35,910 nucleotides of DNA from Leptospira sp. (GCA_002786225.1 PEQN01000030.1:1-35910), one strand, 5' to 3'; counted from the first letter of the stretch, positions 7,362-15,969 are shown. Translations and numbers: made by a program. The notes: generated by a model not told the origin, from the sequence alone.

Positions 7362-8681
7362 ATGATCGTTAACCGTAAAAAATTTATTAAAACCATAGGT
7401 CTTGCTACCCTTGCTGCTTTAAGTGTACGAAGTAAAAACCTTTTCGGGCAAACTAGCAATTCTAGCTCTTCTACCAATTCCAATAAATCAAATTCCGTTC
7501 TAATTTTAGGAGGCGGACTTTCTGGTCTCTACGCAGCCAACCTTCTGAAAAAGAAAGGTGTCCAAATCCAAGTAGTAGAAGCCAGTCCTAGACTTGGTGG
7601 TAGGATCATGAGTATTCAAAATCCTAAGGACCAAAGTATGTTTGATTTAGGTGGTGAATGGATAGGTGATTTTCATAGTTTAACAAGAAAGCTGGTTGCT
7701 AATCTAGGCTTAACCCTAGTAAGACCAAATTGGACTTCTGGACCTACTCTTTGGGATATGAATAAATTGAGTCTGAAATCCAAGGAAAATCTAGAGAAAT
7801 TAATTGAATACCAATCCAAAATTCCAAGCAACCAAATTGAAGGACTCGATAAAATATCCCTTTTTCGTTACCTTCGTTACCAGGGTTTCTCGGATATGGA
7901 ATTGGATGAGTTGGATCTAGTAGTGAAAACATTCTATGGTGAGTCATCTAAAAATATTTCTTCCTATGCTCTTCTATCTAGCCTAGAATCTAAGAAATCT
8001 CTCTTCCAAAATTTTTATAAAGTGGAAGGAGGTGCCTACCAAATCATTTCAAAACTAGTGAATATTCTCAATTCCAATGATATAATTCTCTCTGATAAAG
8101 CTGTAATTGTAAGTCAGACTAAAGAAGGAATAGAAGTTATACTTGAATCAGGACGACGTCTCAAAGCCAAAGAATTGATTTGCACTCTACCTGCTCCAGC
8201 CGTATCTCAAATTAAGTTCGAACCAGGCTTGCCTAGAGAAAAAATCTATGGACTACTTAGATTAGGATATGGAAAAATTCATAAAGAAATCATTGAACTT
8301 GAGACACCTCTCTTAAGTCCAGAAAAAGGAGAAGGAATCATAGATTGGATACTACCATCTAACAACAATTATGCAACAATCACAATATCTGAAGGAAGAG
8401 CAATTGCTCTAGAAAATTCTAATTCTCTTATAGCAGAAGGACTGCTTACAAAATCTATGGGAGCAAAAATGGTAACATCCTTTCTAAGTCTAGGACAAAG
8501 TCGAGATGGTTTTGGAAACGGAGCTGTTTCGATTTATAACCCTTCGACTTATGGCATCAAAGAAGAATTGAGTTCCTCCTTTGGTCCCATACATTTTGCA
8601 GGGGAACACATAGGGGAAGTTTCAGGAACTATGGAGGCTGCAATTTCGAGTGCGATTCTTGCGGTTAGGAAAATAACTTAG
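7362..8681 (+). CDS. Flavin-containing amine oxidase, exported
   Basis: 439 residues. It has a Rossmann FAD-binding motif SVLILGGGLSGLYAANLL (GxGxxG at 50-55), ending in the usual acidic residue (VVEASPRLGGRI), and the C-terminal flavin-contact segment HFAGEHIGEVSGTMEAAISSA. This is the monoamine oxidase/phytoene desaturase-like fold (Pfam amino_oxidase). The N-terminus NRKKFIKTIGLATLAALS resembles a Tat signal, but with Arg-Lys instead of Arg-Arg, followed by a Ser/Asn-rich spacer (30-45). FAD is loaded in the cytoplasm, so Tat export would make sense. A ribosome binding site (AAGGA) precedes the ATG, and a strong terminator follows directly. The substrate cannot be read from the sequence; polyamines or aromatic amines are possible. 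Confidence 0.87.
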   Translation: MIVNRKKFIKTIGLATLAALSVRSKNLFGQTSNSSSSTNSNKSNSVLILGGGLSGLYAANLLKKKGVQIQVVEASPRLGGRIMSIQNPKDQSMFDLGGEWIGDFHSLTRKLVANLGLTLVRPNWTSGPTLWDMNKLSLKSKENLEKLIEYQSKIPSNQIEGLDKISLFRYLRYQGFSDMELDELDLVVKTFYGESSKNISSYALLSSLESKKSLFQNFYKVEGGAYQIISKLVNILNSNDIILSDKAVIVSQTKEGIEVILESGRRLKAKELICTLPAPAVSQIKFEPGLPREKIYGLLRLGYGKIHKEIIELETPLLSPEKGEGIIDWILPSNNNYATITISEGRAIALENSNSLIAEGLLTKSMGAKMVTSFLSLGQSRDGFGNGAVSIYNPSTYGIKEELSSSFGPIHFAGEHIGEVSGTMEAAISSAILAVRKIT

Positions 8682-8709
8682 CCACCCCCTTAAGGAGGTG
8701 GCTTTTTTT
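8680..8709 (+). terminator. Rho-independent terminator of the amine oxidase gene
   Basis: AGCCACC (8680-8686) pairs with GGTGGCT (8697-8703), with further pairing inside the loop, and seven T residues follow (8703-8709). The stem begins within the stop codon of the gene. Confidence 0.93.
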
Positions 8710-8762
8710 AATTTAAACCCAACAATCAACTAGCCACTTGATTTTGAAATTCTTATTCTGAC

Positions 8763-8804
8763 AAAAAATTCTGTGCTTGTTTCAATACTTGAGCAAGCAC
8801 AGAA
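8763..8804 (-). terminator. Rho-independent terminator of the acyltransferase gene
   Basis: An 11-bp perfect stem (TTCTGTGCTTG at 8769-8779 with CAAGCACAGAA at 8794-8804) lies about 45 bases after the stop of the minus-strand acyltransferase gene. On the minus strand it is followed by a run of six T residues (8768-8763). Confidence 0.88.
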
Positions 8805-8848
8805 AAATCTATTTGAATATGTAAAGATCTGCTTTACTTTTTATCATT

Positions 8849-9961
8849 TTATTTCATACCCATAAGCTTTCTCATCATAGCTGAGGGCAGAATGAAAACA
8901 TCATAAATCCAAAAGCTCAATAAAAATACAAGGGATGTATGGATAAAGAATTTATAGAAAACAGAAATCTCTATTGGCAGTAGAAGAAAGGCCAGTGCTA
9001 ATGAAATAGGATGATGGATTAAATAAATTGGTAAACTACTCTCTCTAAGGTAAATAGAGAATTTATTTTCCCAATTAGATATCCTACGAAATATTTCTAT
9101 AAATAAATAAATCAAACTCCAGGCAACCAAGGAAGCAATAGCGATATGGATGCTTCGCTTTAACTCCCTTCCCCAAAATGGACTCATCCAAAGAGGATCT
9201 GACTTTTCTATTGATTCGAATACTATGAAAAGAACAAATGAAACGATGAATAAAACAAGCAATTGAAATTTGGTTAGGCTTTTTCCTGAAAACACAATTT
9301 GATTTTTGTAAGAAAAAATACCAACCAAGAAGAAACTTAAATAAAAGAAAAATAAATAAGGATCTATGTGTAAGAATTTTGTCCCTTTTAAAAAAAACAA
9401 GTTCGTGAGTAAGGTGATGAAGAAAGATATACAAGCGTATTTGAAGAAGATCAACCAATTGGGAAGTTTTTGAAAAAAAGAATTTTCTCGCAAATTAGAA
9501 AACAAAACTAGTATGATACAATACAAAATCAAATATTGCAAAAACCAAAGATGGGATAATCCGTCAAAGCCACGAATCCAATTTTGGATATAAAATTCTA
9601 AATATGAATCCTGTCCTGCTTTGTTTCTATACATAATATAATATTGAATAGGTGCCAAAAACAAAACACCAATAAGAAAGGGCAAAAGCAATCGAGTGGA
9701 TCTTGTGTTTATATAAATCTTCCAACCTTTTCGACTCCAAACCATTTCTGAGAAATAGCCAGATAAGAAGAAAAATAAAGGCATTCGAAATGCATGAATA
9801 AAATAACAGAAATGATCAAACCAAATAGAAGTCTCTACACTTTTGATAGCATAACCAACAGATTCGGTATACACTATAGCCGAATGAAAAACCAAACCCA
9901 GCAATAAGGCAAAGGAGCGAAGGTTATCCAAATAGAGTAGACGATTGGTTGCTAGGGTCAC
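8849..9961 (-). CDS. Acyltransferase family 3 membrane protein (OpgC/MdoC-like)
   Basis: 370 residues with about ten hydrophobic helices. The N-terminus RLLYLDNLRSFALLLGLVFHSA carries the conserved Arg and His of acyltransferase-3 (AT3) proteins. FRMPLFFFLSGYF, RSTRLLLPFLIGVLF and GLSHLWFLQYLILY are further AT3 landmarks and resemble the glucan-modifying OpgC branch. These enzymes move acyl groups (acetyl, succinyl) from a cytoplasmic donor onto envelope polysaccharides or lipids. The start is a GTG at 9961; no in-frame ATG precedes the motif. A terminator follows, and the gene is transcribed alone, divergent from the PlsC-like gene. Family assignment is strong. The acceptor (glucan, LPS or another glycan) is unknown. 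Confidence 0.88.
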   Translation of the reverse strand: MTLATNRLLYLDNLRSFALLLGLVFHSAIVYTESVGYAIKSVETSIWFDHFCYFIHAFRMPLFFFLSGYFSEMVWSRKGWKIYINTRSTRLLLPFLIGVLFLAPIQYYIMYRNKAGQDSYLEFYIQNWIRGFDGLSHLWFLQYLILYCIILVLFSNLRENSFFQKLPNWLIFFKYACISFFITLLTNLFFLKGTKFLHIDPYLFFFYLSFFLVGIFSYKNQIVFSGKSLTKFQLLVLFIVSFVLFIVFESIEKSDPLWMSPFWGRELKRSIHIAIASLVAWSLIYLFIEIFRRISNWENKFSIYLRESSLPIYLIHHPISLALAFLLLPIEISVFYKFFIHTSLVFLLSFWIYDVFILPSAMMRKLMGMK

Positions 9962-10065
9962 AAGATCAGATTTTCATAGGATGGTGTTTTTTCCTAGAAA
10001 TTTTCCTTTACAGAATGCTTTGAATTTCAATTCATAATAAGGAAATCTGATCTAAGGGGTTTTTT

Positions 10066-10833
10066 ATCAAAGACATCTTTTCCATTCCCAAATGGCATGA
10101 ATTAATCGGCAAATCACCAGAATATATATTCTTTCGTGCATTTCCAAGAATCTACGCAGAATATTTGAGAGATTTTACAATGTTGGAAGTAGAAGGTCTG
10201 GAAAATGTTCCAAAGACTGGTAGAGTTATGCTCATACCGAATCACAGTGGAATTCTTGGCTGGGATGCGGCGGTTTTGCATTATGAAATTTTTAAAACAT
10301 TGAGACGACTACCTAGAACTATGGCTCATGCATTCTGGGAATCCAATGAATTCTTCCGCAATGGTTCTAAGAAGCTTGGTTTCTTTCCTCCTGACTTTAA
10401 GAAAGCAATAAAGTATCTCAAGAAAAATAAATTAATGATAATTTTTCCAGAAGCTGAACATGGTAACTTTAAACCTTCTATTAAGATGTATCAGCTAACA
10501 GAATTTAATCCAGGTTTTGTTGCTCTTGCTATGATGACAAATTGTACTGTAGTTCCTGTTTGTATTTTGGGTGCAGAGGAAAATTATATCAACCTTGGAA
10601 CCATCAATTGGTTTGAGAAATCATTCGGTGCCAAAATTCCCATTCCCTTAAATCTTCTACCTATACCAGCTAAGTGGAAAATAAAATTCCTCAAGCCTAT
10701 TTCATTTCAGAAATACGATAAAAAAGATATAAAAAATGAGAAGTTCGTGAAAGAAGTTACGGATAACGTCAAGTTTCGTATCCAATCGAATATTCAATTA
10801 GAACTTGTGAAGAAAGGTATTTTCAAATTTTAG
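10066..10833 (+). CDS. PlsC-like lysophospholipid acyltransferase family protein
   Basis: The HX4D catalytic motif is NHSGILGWD, and the second acyltransferase block is FPEAEHGNFKP in place of the usual FPEG. The family adds acyl chains to lysophosphatidic acid or other lysolipids at the membrane. The first standard start codon is TTG at 10165 (222 residues). The same frame, however, is open back to the TGA at 10048-10050 and encodes a plausible protein (IKDIFSIPKWHELIGK, then SPEYIFFRAFPRIYAEYL). I therefore give 10066, an ATC preceded by AAGGGG at 10054-10059 with a six-base spacer, which gives 255 residues. This is either a non-standard AUC start or a gene with a lost or misread start codon. 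The CBS gene follows after eight bases. The coding call is safe and the start is uncertain. Confidence 0.85.
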   Translation: MKDIFSIPKWHELIGKSPEYIFFRAFPRIYAEYLRDFTMLEVEGLENVPKTGRVMLIPNHSGILGWDAAVLHYEIFKTLRRLPRTMAHAFWESNEFFRNGSKKLGFFPPDFKKAIKYLKKNKLMIIFPEAEHGNFKPSIKMYQLTEFNPGFVALAMMTNCTVVPVCILGAEENYINLGTINWFEKSFGAKIPIPLNLLPIPAKWKIKFLKPISFQKYDKKDIKNEKFVKEVTDNVKFRIQSNIQLELVKKGIFKF

Positions 10834-10841
10834 GAGCAGCC

Positions 10842-11294
10842 ATGAATACAGAATCATCATCTCGTACAGAAAAATTACTCAAGGTCAAAGTTAGCGATGT
10901 TATGAACAAAACGGTCATAACCATAGACCATGATGACTTAATTGGCAAGGCAAGTAGATTGATGCTAGAGAACAGATTGCACGCTTTACTAGTAATGAAA
11001 GATACAAAACCGAAATATATGATTTCAGCTTATGATTTAATGAAAGTATCCTATGAGGATACCTTTAGTGAATCTAATGCAGATATGCTGAGAACTACAG
11101 TAGAACAATTAGTAAAAGAACAAAATCTTATGAGTCTACCTTCCTCTGCATATCTCAATGAAGCTCTTAAAATTTTTGTTGATTACCAAATCCATTCCAT
11201 ACCCATTATAGATGAAGGAAGAGTTGTAGGAATCGTTTCCTTAATGGATCTAGCGGGTTGGTATCTAAAGACTCACGAAGAACTGCGAAAATAG
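10842..11294 (+). CDS. Two-CBS-domain protein
   Basis: 150 residues with a tandem CBS pair: VSDVMNKTVITIDHDDLIGKA (about 17-75) and EQNLMSLPSSAYLNEALKIF, ending in the typical HSIPIIDEGRVVGIVSLMDL (about 93-145). CBS pairs usually bind adenosine nucleotides and report energy state or control a partner protein. No enzymatic domain is attached. The ribosome binding site AGGAG overlaps the stop of the PlsC-like gene, so the two are co-transcribed and perhaps translationally coupled. The partner is unknown; the acyltransferase next door is a candidate. A second stand-alone CBS protein lies at 18332. Confidence 0.9.
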   Translation: MNTESSSRTEKLLKVKVSDVMNKTVITIDHDDLIGKASRLMLENRLHALLVMKDTKPKYMISAYDLMKVSYEDTFSESNADMLRTTVEQLVKEQNLMSLPSSAYLNEALKIFVDYQIHSIPIIDEGRVVGIVSLMDLAGWYLKTHEELRK

Positions 11295-11308
11295 GAGGGC
11301 TCAATCAT

Positions 11309-11581
11309 TTGCAAGAATTTGCTCCTATGGTTGGGGAAGAAACTATCCAACGCGAAAGAAGAAAGGCGAAAGAATTAAAAAATACAACTTGGTGGAAGAA
11401 TAAAAAAGCGAGTGGAATCTGCCATTATTGTCGTAATCATTTCCAGCCAAATGAATTAACTATGGATCATCTAATACCCATTATTCGAGGCGGACTTTCT
11501 ATAAAAGCTAATCTTGTACCCTCATGCAAAGACTGCAATAATAAGAAAAAATATTCACTACCCCAAGATTTTCAACCATAA
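11309..11581 (+). CDS. Small HNH endonuclease-like protein
   Basis: 90 residues from the TTG at 11309, which has a strong ribosome binding site (AGGAGGG at 11293-11299, nine bases away). An in-frame ATG at 11327 is too far from that site. The HNH/zinc core is complete: CHYC, then TMDHLIPIIRGG with the catalytic His, then N-LVPSCKDCNNKKK with the second Cys pair and the Asn. Such stand-alone HNH proteins are nucleases of unknown purpose, often kept in chromosomes outside mobile elements. It starts 14 bases after the CBS stop, and its own stop overlaps the next start (TAATG), so it belongs to the same operon. There are no signs of an intron or of a restriction system nearby. Confidence 0.85.
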   Translation: MQEFAPMVGEETIQRERRKAKELKNTTWWKNKKASGICHYCRNHFQPNELTMDHLIPIIRGGLSIKANLVPSCKDCNNKKKYSLPQDFQP

Positions 11582-11913
11582 TGACAATTCCCAATGATCC
11601 GTTTTCGGAATTTTCCTCTGATAAAGAAGTCATTGAATTCTCAGATGAATTAGGAAGAGAATATTCTGTTGAAGTTGTTTATGCCTTCTCGATTGAAGAT
11701 AGAGAATACCTTCTCACCTCACCTATACAAGATGGTGATCTCGATTTAATCAACCTAGAATCCGATGGCTTTCATTCAGAAGTTGGCGGATTTTGCGTAC
11801 TTCGATTGGAACAAGATACCGAAGGAGAAGAACATCTTCATGAGGTTGTAGACAATTATGAGCTGGAAGAAATCAAAGATTTTCTAGAAGAAACTTATGT
11901 TGAGAATTCTTGA
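11581..11913 (+). CDS. DUF1292 family protein
   Basis: 110 acidic residues. The pattern VVYAFSIEDREYLLTSPI, then GGFCVLRLEQDTEGEEHLHEV and a final ELEEIKDFLEE matches the DUF1292 family (Bacillus YrzB), small acidic cytoplasmic proteins of unknown function. The ATG overlaps the stop of the HNH gene (TAATG), which indicates coupled translation. It is the last gene of the plus-strand operon and faces the MaoC gene with only 12 bases between the stops. I cannot assign a role. Confidence 0.8.
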   Translation: MTIPNDPFSEFSSDKEVIEFSDELGREYSVEVVYAFSIEDREYLLTSPIQDGDLDLINLESDGFHSEVGGFCVLRLEQDTEGEEHLHEVVDNYELEEIKDFLEETYVENS

Positions 11914-11925
11914 AACTTTTCAAAT

Positions 11926-12351
11926 CTAACTAGGTGGAATTACCTTACATTCCCCTTTGCATATTACTTCTTCTCTTTGATTAGTCCAAAGAATCTTCAT
12001 TGTAACTGATTGCATTCTGGTATTTTTGGATACCACTTGAACTGTGCAAGTTATCGTATCACCTATGTATGTTGGCTTTCGAAATTTCGTTACGGTTTCA
12101 AGAGCAACTGTTCCAAGCCCAGGAAGTTGGTTGCCTAGAACTGGAGCAAGTAAGGAAGCAGCTAAACCACCATGGGCAATTCTTTTGCCAAAAATCGTAG
12201 TCTTCGCATACTCTTCGTTCATATGAAGAGGATTGAAATCTCCTGAAATTCCTGCAAATAGTATGATATCCGCTTCGGTGATTGTTTTAGAAAAGGAAGC
12301 CGATTCTCCAATTTGAATTTCTTCGAATGTTTTTCCTTTTTTGTAAATCAT
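11926..12351 (-). CDS. MaoC-like (R)-specific enoyl-CoA hydratase
   Basis: 141 residues forming a single hot-dog domain. The hydratase motif is ILFAGISGDFNPLHMNEEYA, with the catalytic Asp and His in the GDFNPLH segment, followed by KRIAHGGLAASLLAPVLG. This is the PhaJ/MaoC type, which hydrates trans-2-enoyl-CoA to (R)-3-hydroxyacyl-CoA. Its ATG overlaps the TGA of the acyl-CoA dehydrogenase gene (ATGA, 12348-12351), so it is the third gene of a ligase-dehydrogenase-hydratase operon. The three enzymes would activate an acid, introduce the double bond and hydrate it. Chain length and pathway direction are not visible. Confidence 0.9.
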   Translation of the reverse strand: MIYKKGKTFEEIQIGESASFSKTITEADIILFAGISGDFNPLHMNEEYAKTTIFGKRIAHGGLAASLLAPVLGNQLPGLGTVALETVTKFRKPTYIGDTITCTVQVVSKNTRMQSVTMKILWTNQREEVICKGECKVIPPS

Positions 12352-13940
12352 ATTCTATACTCCAAGAAATTAAAAGATCTTTCTACAGCATGATAATCTA
12401 ATTTGCATTGCATACTAAGCTGATTAAATTCAGCCAATTTAGAACTATAGGATTGTAAATTCTGAAAGGAGTGAAGGTATTTAGCATATAAAATCGGAAT
12501 CAAGCTTTGAATATCTAATATCTTTTGTTCGCTTGAATACCATTTCGTGTCTTTATTCCCTAGACAAGCTAGATAAGTATCTAATACAAGAGCAAATGTA
12601 AGAATATCTGTTAGCGCAAATTCAAGAGAGTTATGCTTTAAACTTTTGGATTTAAATTGTAGTTCATTTAAAGCATCTAGTAAGTAAGAAAAATAATTAA
12701 TATCTAAATTCATTTCATCTATTAAGCTCTCATTCTTTGCTACTTCATTCAAATTAGAGAATAAATAAGTTGGATCTTTCTCCGAACTAAATGCAGAAAA
12801 AATTATACTTCTTTGAATTTCAGAGGTTCCACCACCTATGGTTGCAAGCTTAATGTCACGGTAGAATCTTTCCACTTGGTATTCTCTCATAAATCCATAC
12901 CCTCCAAAAATTTGAATGGTATCATTTGCAGCAATTTCACTTACTTCAGAAGCGTACAACTTGCACACTGAACTCAGAAGAGGTAAAGAGGCTCCCTTGT
13001 CTTTTTCTTTGGCTGCTCTATAGATAAGTAGTCTCGCTGAGTTCATATATAACCAAAGTTTAACGATCTTTTCTTGAATCGCATAAAACTTGGCTATTGG
13101 CTTACCAAATTGTTCTCTTTGATTAGTATAATGCAGACATGCCTCTAGTGCATGTTCCATAGCCCCAACCACACCTGCAATTAGTACAGTTCGTTCCCAC
13201 TCTAAGGTTGCTTTTCCAATTCTTAGAAAACCAGACCCTAGTGGACCTAGAAGATTTTCTTTGGGAACAAACATATCTTCAAATACTAATTCAGCAGTCA
13301 TAGAAGTGTGGTGACCTAATTTACGCAATACCTTGCTTACTTTAAAACCTGGATAAGTACTTTCAACCAAAAAGGCAGAGATTCCCATAGGTCCTCTAGA
13401 CTTAGTTCCTGTTCGAGCCATGACTATAAACAATTGACCCACAGGTCCATTGGTGATATACATCTTTGATCCGTTCAATATGTATCCATCATCGACTTCT
13501 TCAGCCTTTGTCAAGAGTGAGGCAGCATCTGAACCAGAACTAGCTTCCGTTAAAGCAAGACCAGCTATCCATTCGCCTGATGCAAGTTTTGGTAGGTATT
13601 TTTCTTTCTGTGATTCATTGCCTTGCAGAACGATAGGCATAGAACCTATGATCATATGTGCTGACCAACTTAGACCTAGGCCTCCATCAATAGACCCAGA
13701 GGCGAAGGCTTCAGTAGCCAAACAACATTGAAAGCAAGTCGCATCCTGTCCCCCATATTGAGAGGGAATAGGAAGACCTGTAAGCCCAGCCTTAGCTATT
13801 TGCTTCCAGATTTCTGGGTCCCAAATCTCCTTTTCATCTCTATGCTCTGCACTTGGAAAGATTTTATCTTTAGAAAATTCGAAGACTGAATTATAAAAAT
13901 CAGAATCTTCTTCTGTTAAAAATGGATTCCATTTTGCCAT
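12348..13940 (-). CDS. Acyl-CoA dehydrogenase with C-terminal extension
   Basis: 530 residues from the ATG at 13940. A longer frame from TTG 13970 would overlap the ligase gene and adds only ten residues. The standard FAD-dependent fold covers about residues 10-385: ALTEASSGSDAASL, a nucleotide-contact segment YILNGSKMYITNG, QREQFGKPI and IFGGYGFMREYQVERFYRD. The catalytic base at the usual C-terminal position (YEGT in medium-chain enzymes) is replaced (IGGGTSEIQR), while a Glu sits in TLEWERTVLIAG, the position used by isovaleryl- and long-chain-type enzymes. About 140 further helical residues follow, as in very-long-chain/ACAD9-like enzymes. It oxidises acyl-CoA to enoyl-CoA. It lies 10 bases after the ligase gene and overlaps the hydratase start. 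Confidence 0.9.
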   Translation of the reverse strand: MAKWNPFLTEEDSDFYNSVFEFSKDKIFPSAEHRDEKEIWDPEIWKQIAKAGLTGLPIPSQYGGQDATCFQCCLATEAFASGSIDGGLGLSWSAHMIIGSMPIVLQGNESQKEKYLPKLASGEWIAGLALTEASSGSDAASLLTKAEEVDDGYILNGSKMYITNGPVGQLFIVMARTGTKSRGPMGISAFLVESTYPGFKVSKVLRKLGHHTSMTAELVFEDMFVPKENLLGPLGSGFLRIGKATLEWERTVLIAGVVGAMEHALEACLHYTNQREQFGKPIAKFYAIQEKIVKLWLYMNSARLLIYRAAKEKDKGASLPLLSSVCKLYASEVSEIAANDTIQIFGGYGFMREYQVERFYRDIKLATIGGGTSEIQRSIIFSAFSSEKDPTYLFSNLNEVAKNESLIDEMNLDINYFSYLLDALNELQFKSKSLKHNSLEFALTDILTFALVLDTYLACLGNKDTKWYSSEQKILDIQSLIPILYAKYLHSFQNLQSYSSKLAEFNQLSMQCKLDYHAVERSFNFLEYRI

Positions 13941-13950
13941 TGAATTCTTT

Positions 13951-15858
13951 TTATTTATACATATTATCAATTTGTTTTTGATAATTTTCTTGGATTACAT
14001 TACGCTTCATCTTCAATGTTCTTGTCATTTCAGTATCAGGATTAAATTGTTGAGCCGCCAAATAAAAACAATTCCCAGGAATCTGTTCAAAATTTTTGAA
14101 ACCGTTATGCTTGGATACTAGGCTTGTGATCTCTTTTTTGAATAAATTTCGTATTTCCTTATCATCATTCCAAAGTTTGGTATCTGAAGGTGAAGATGGT
14201 ATCTGCGATTTAACATTTTCAAAATTTGGAACAATCAGAGCACCTAGAGTCTTTTTATCATGGCCTACAACCATTACTTGATCAATGTATGGAGATTCGT
14301 GCAATTTGTCCTCAATAGGAATGGGTTCAACGTTCTCCCCACCAGCAAGTGCTATAGTATCCTTCGCTCTTCCTGCAAACATCAATTCTCCACGGTAATT
14401 GATCATCATGATATCACCTGTATCAAAGAAACCTTCTTTATCAAAGACTTTGTCATTCAGTTCAGGACGCTTATAATATCCTTTCAGAATCTGATTGCTT
14501 CTGACCCAGAGAGTTCCTTTCTTACCTGTGCTTGTTACATCATTATTGTTATCATCTTTAATCTTAACATCATAGCCTGTTATAGGAATACCTACCGTTA
14601 GTTTAGTCGGCTTCTCTATTGCTCTTATAGAAACTACGGCAGAAGTCTCGGTCATTCCATAACCTTCCAATACTTTTATACCAATAGCCGACAAGAAAGT
14701 ATCTACTATACTTGGCAAGGCTGAACCCGCCGAAATAGAAATTCTTAAGCTTCCGCCCAATGCTTTATGTATGGGCATAAAAACCAAAACTGCAATCAGC
14801 TTTAAAGGTGAAATTAAAACCAAGAGAACAAAGGCGAGCTTTCGTCTAAACAGACTTATAAAAAAATTCAATTTGAAAATCTTTGGATCATAATCAAAGA
14901 GTATAGCTTTTTGCTTAGACCAAAAAACTCCCACCGCCAAACAAAACTTAAATAATTTTTCTTTAAATCCACCCGCCTTGGATATCTTTCCGAGGATACC
15001 CGAATAAACAGATTCCCAAATCCTTGGAACAGAAGGGAATATAGTGGGTTTAAAATCTTTTAAATCCTCTTTAAGTGATCCCATGTTGGATACTGTGAAC
15101 TCTATTCCCAAAGCTAGGATTGCATATTCTACAGCTCTTTCAAAAGCATGCCAGGGTGGAAGTAAGCTTACGCCTCTGTCATTAGCATTCAAGGAAAGCC
15201 TATCTATAACAGAGGTTATTCCGGTTATCCAACCTGTCTGAGAGAGCATTACTCCTTTGGGAGATCCTGTAGTTCCTGATGTATAAATCAAGGTTGCCAA
15301 TGCATCTGGATTTGTTTGGTTCAGCCTGTCTTTGACTAGAGTTGGATTAGAAATTAAATATTTCCTACCTTTTTCCCGGAGTATTTCAATACTATCCTCT
15401 GTCTGAGCCAAATCACCTGCCTTCTCTACTTCCATAATAAATATTTTCTCAAGAAATGGGAAATTTTTATCCTTTAACTTGAGCAGGCGTTCCTTTTCAA
15501 CAGATGTTTGGACTATGGCAAATCTACTTTCTGAATGAGAAATTATATAAATGATATCTTCATCCACAACATCCGTACCTCTTGGCACAGAAACTGCTCC
15601 TGCAGTGATAATCGCCAAATCTGCCTGAATCCAGTGAGGCGTTGCATCACAAAGGTAAGTGATTCTATCTCCTATCGAAACTCCTTCGGCAATTAAACCC
15701 GCTGTAAGTTCATCGACTCTTGTTTTTAAATCAAGAAAAGTGAATCCAGGAAAATCCTTAGAGTCTTTGGCACGCTTACGAAAAGAAACCTTATTTGGAA
15801 ACTGTTCAGAAACATTGGTCAAAAGATCATAAAACCATCTAGCCTTAGGTTTATTCAT
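13951..15858 (-). CDS. Long-chain acyl-CoA synthetase (AMP-forming)
   Basis: 635 residues of the adenylate-forming family. The AMP-binding P-loop is ATLIYTSGTTGSPKGVMLS, the adenine-binding motif is EGYGMTETS, and the hinge region has FFDTGDIMMINYRGELMFAGRAKDTIAL. An internal hydrophobic stretch (about 330-360) suggests membrane contact, as in eukaryotic-type and spirochaetal FadD proteins. The enzyme activates a fatty acid with ATP and CoA. It is the first gene of the operon with the acyl-CoA dehydrogenase and hydratase. The length (about 630) matches the FadD15-like branch. A weak ribosome binding site (AAGGA) lies before the ATG; no strong promoter is visible. The amidohydrolase gene is divergent, with 138 bases between the two starts. 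Confidence 0.93.
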   Translation of the reverse strand: MNKPKARWFYDLLTNVSEQFPNKVSFRKRAKDSKDFPGFTFLDLKTRVDELTAGLIAEGVSIGDRITYLCDATPHWIQADLAIITAGAVSVPRGTDVVDEDIIYIISHSESRFAIVQTSVEKERLLKLKDKNFPFLEKIFIMEVEKAGDLAQTEDSIEILREKGRKYLISNPTLVKDRLNQTNPDALATLIYTSGTTGSPKGVMLSQTGWITGITSVIDRLSLNANDRGVSLLPPWHAFERAVEYAILALGIEFTVSNMGSLKEDLKDFKPTIFPSVPRIWESVYSGILGKISKAGGFKEKLFKFCLAVGVFWSKQKAILFDYDPKIFKLNFFISLFRRKLAFVLLVLISPLKLIAVLVFMPIHKALGGSLRISISAGSALPSIVDTFLSAIGIKVLEGYGMTETSAVVSIRAIEKPTKLTVGIPITGYDVKIKDDNNNDVTSTGKKGTLWVRSNQILKGYYKRPELNDKVFDKEGFFDTGDIMMINYRGELMFAGRAKDTIALAGGENVEPIPIEDKLHESPYIDQVMVVGHDKKTLGALIVPNFENVKSQIPSSPSDTKLWNDDKEIRNLFKKEITSLVSKHNGFKNFEQIPGNCFYLAAQQFNPDTEMTRTLKMKRNVIQENYQKQIDNMYK

Positions 15859-15940
15859 CAGAAATCATCCTTCTCAATTTTTTGTATCATCCAATAGAAG
15901 TGTATCTCAAAGATTGTTGCAAGAATTTATTTTAGAAGCC

Positions 15941-15969
15941 TTGACAAAACTTATCAAGCTTCATAAAAT
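15941..15969 (+). promoter_or_regulatory. Sigma-70 type promoter of the amidohydrolase operon
   Basis: A perfect TTGACA (15941-15946), a 17-base spacer and TAAAAT (15964-15969, five of six matches) lie just before the amidohydrolase gene. Transcription would start near 15976 and leave a leader of about 20 bases containing GGAGG (15983-15987). It is the best promoter in the window. Confidence 0.85.

Noticed and set aside
9084..9458. Minus-strand frame of 124 codons within the acyltransferase gene
   Set aside because: It overlaps the acyltransferase in another frame; the acyltransferase shows family motifs and regular membrane helices.
11309..11581. HNH protein as a sign of a mobile intron or restriction island
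   Set aside because: It is in a tight operon with coupled neighbours, base composition is like its surroundings, and no other mobile or restriction gene is present.
14260..14601. Plus-strand frame of 113 codons within the acyl-CoA ligase gene
   Set aside because: It is antisense to the hinge region of the ligase, which carries the conserved adenylation motifs.
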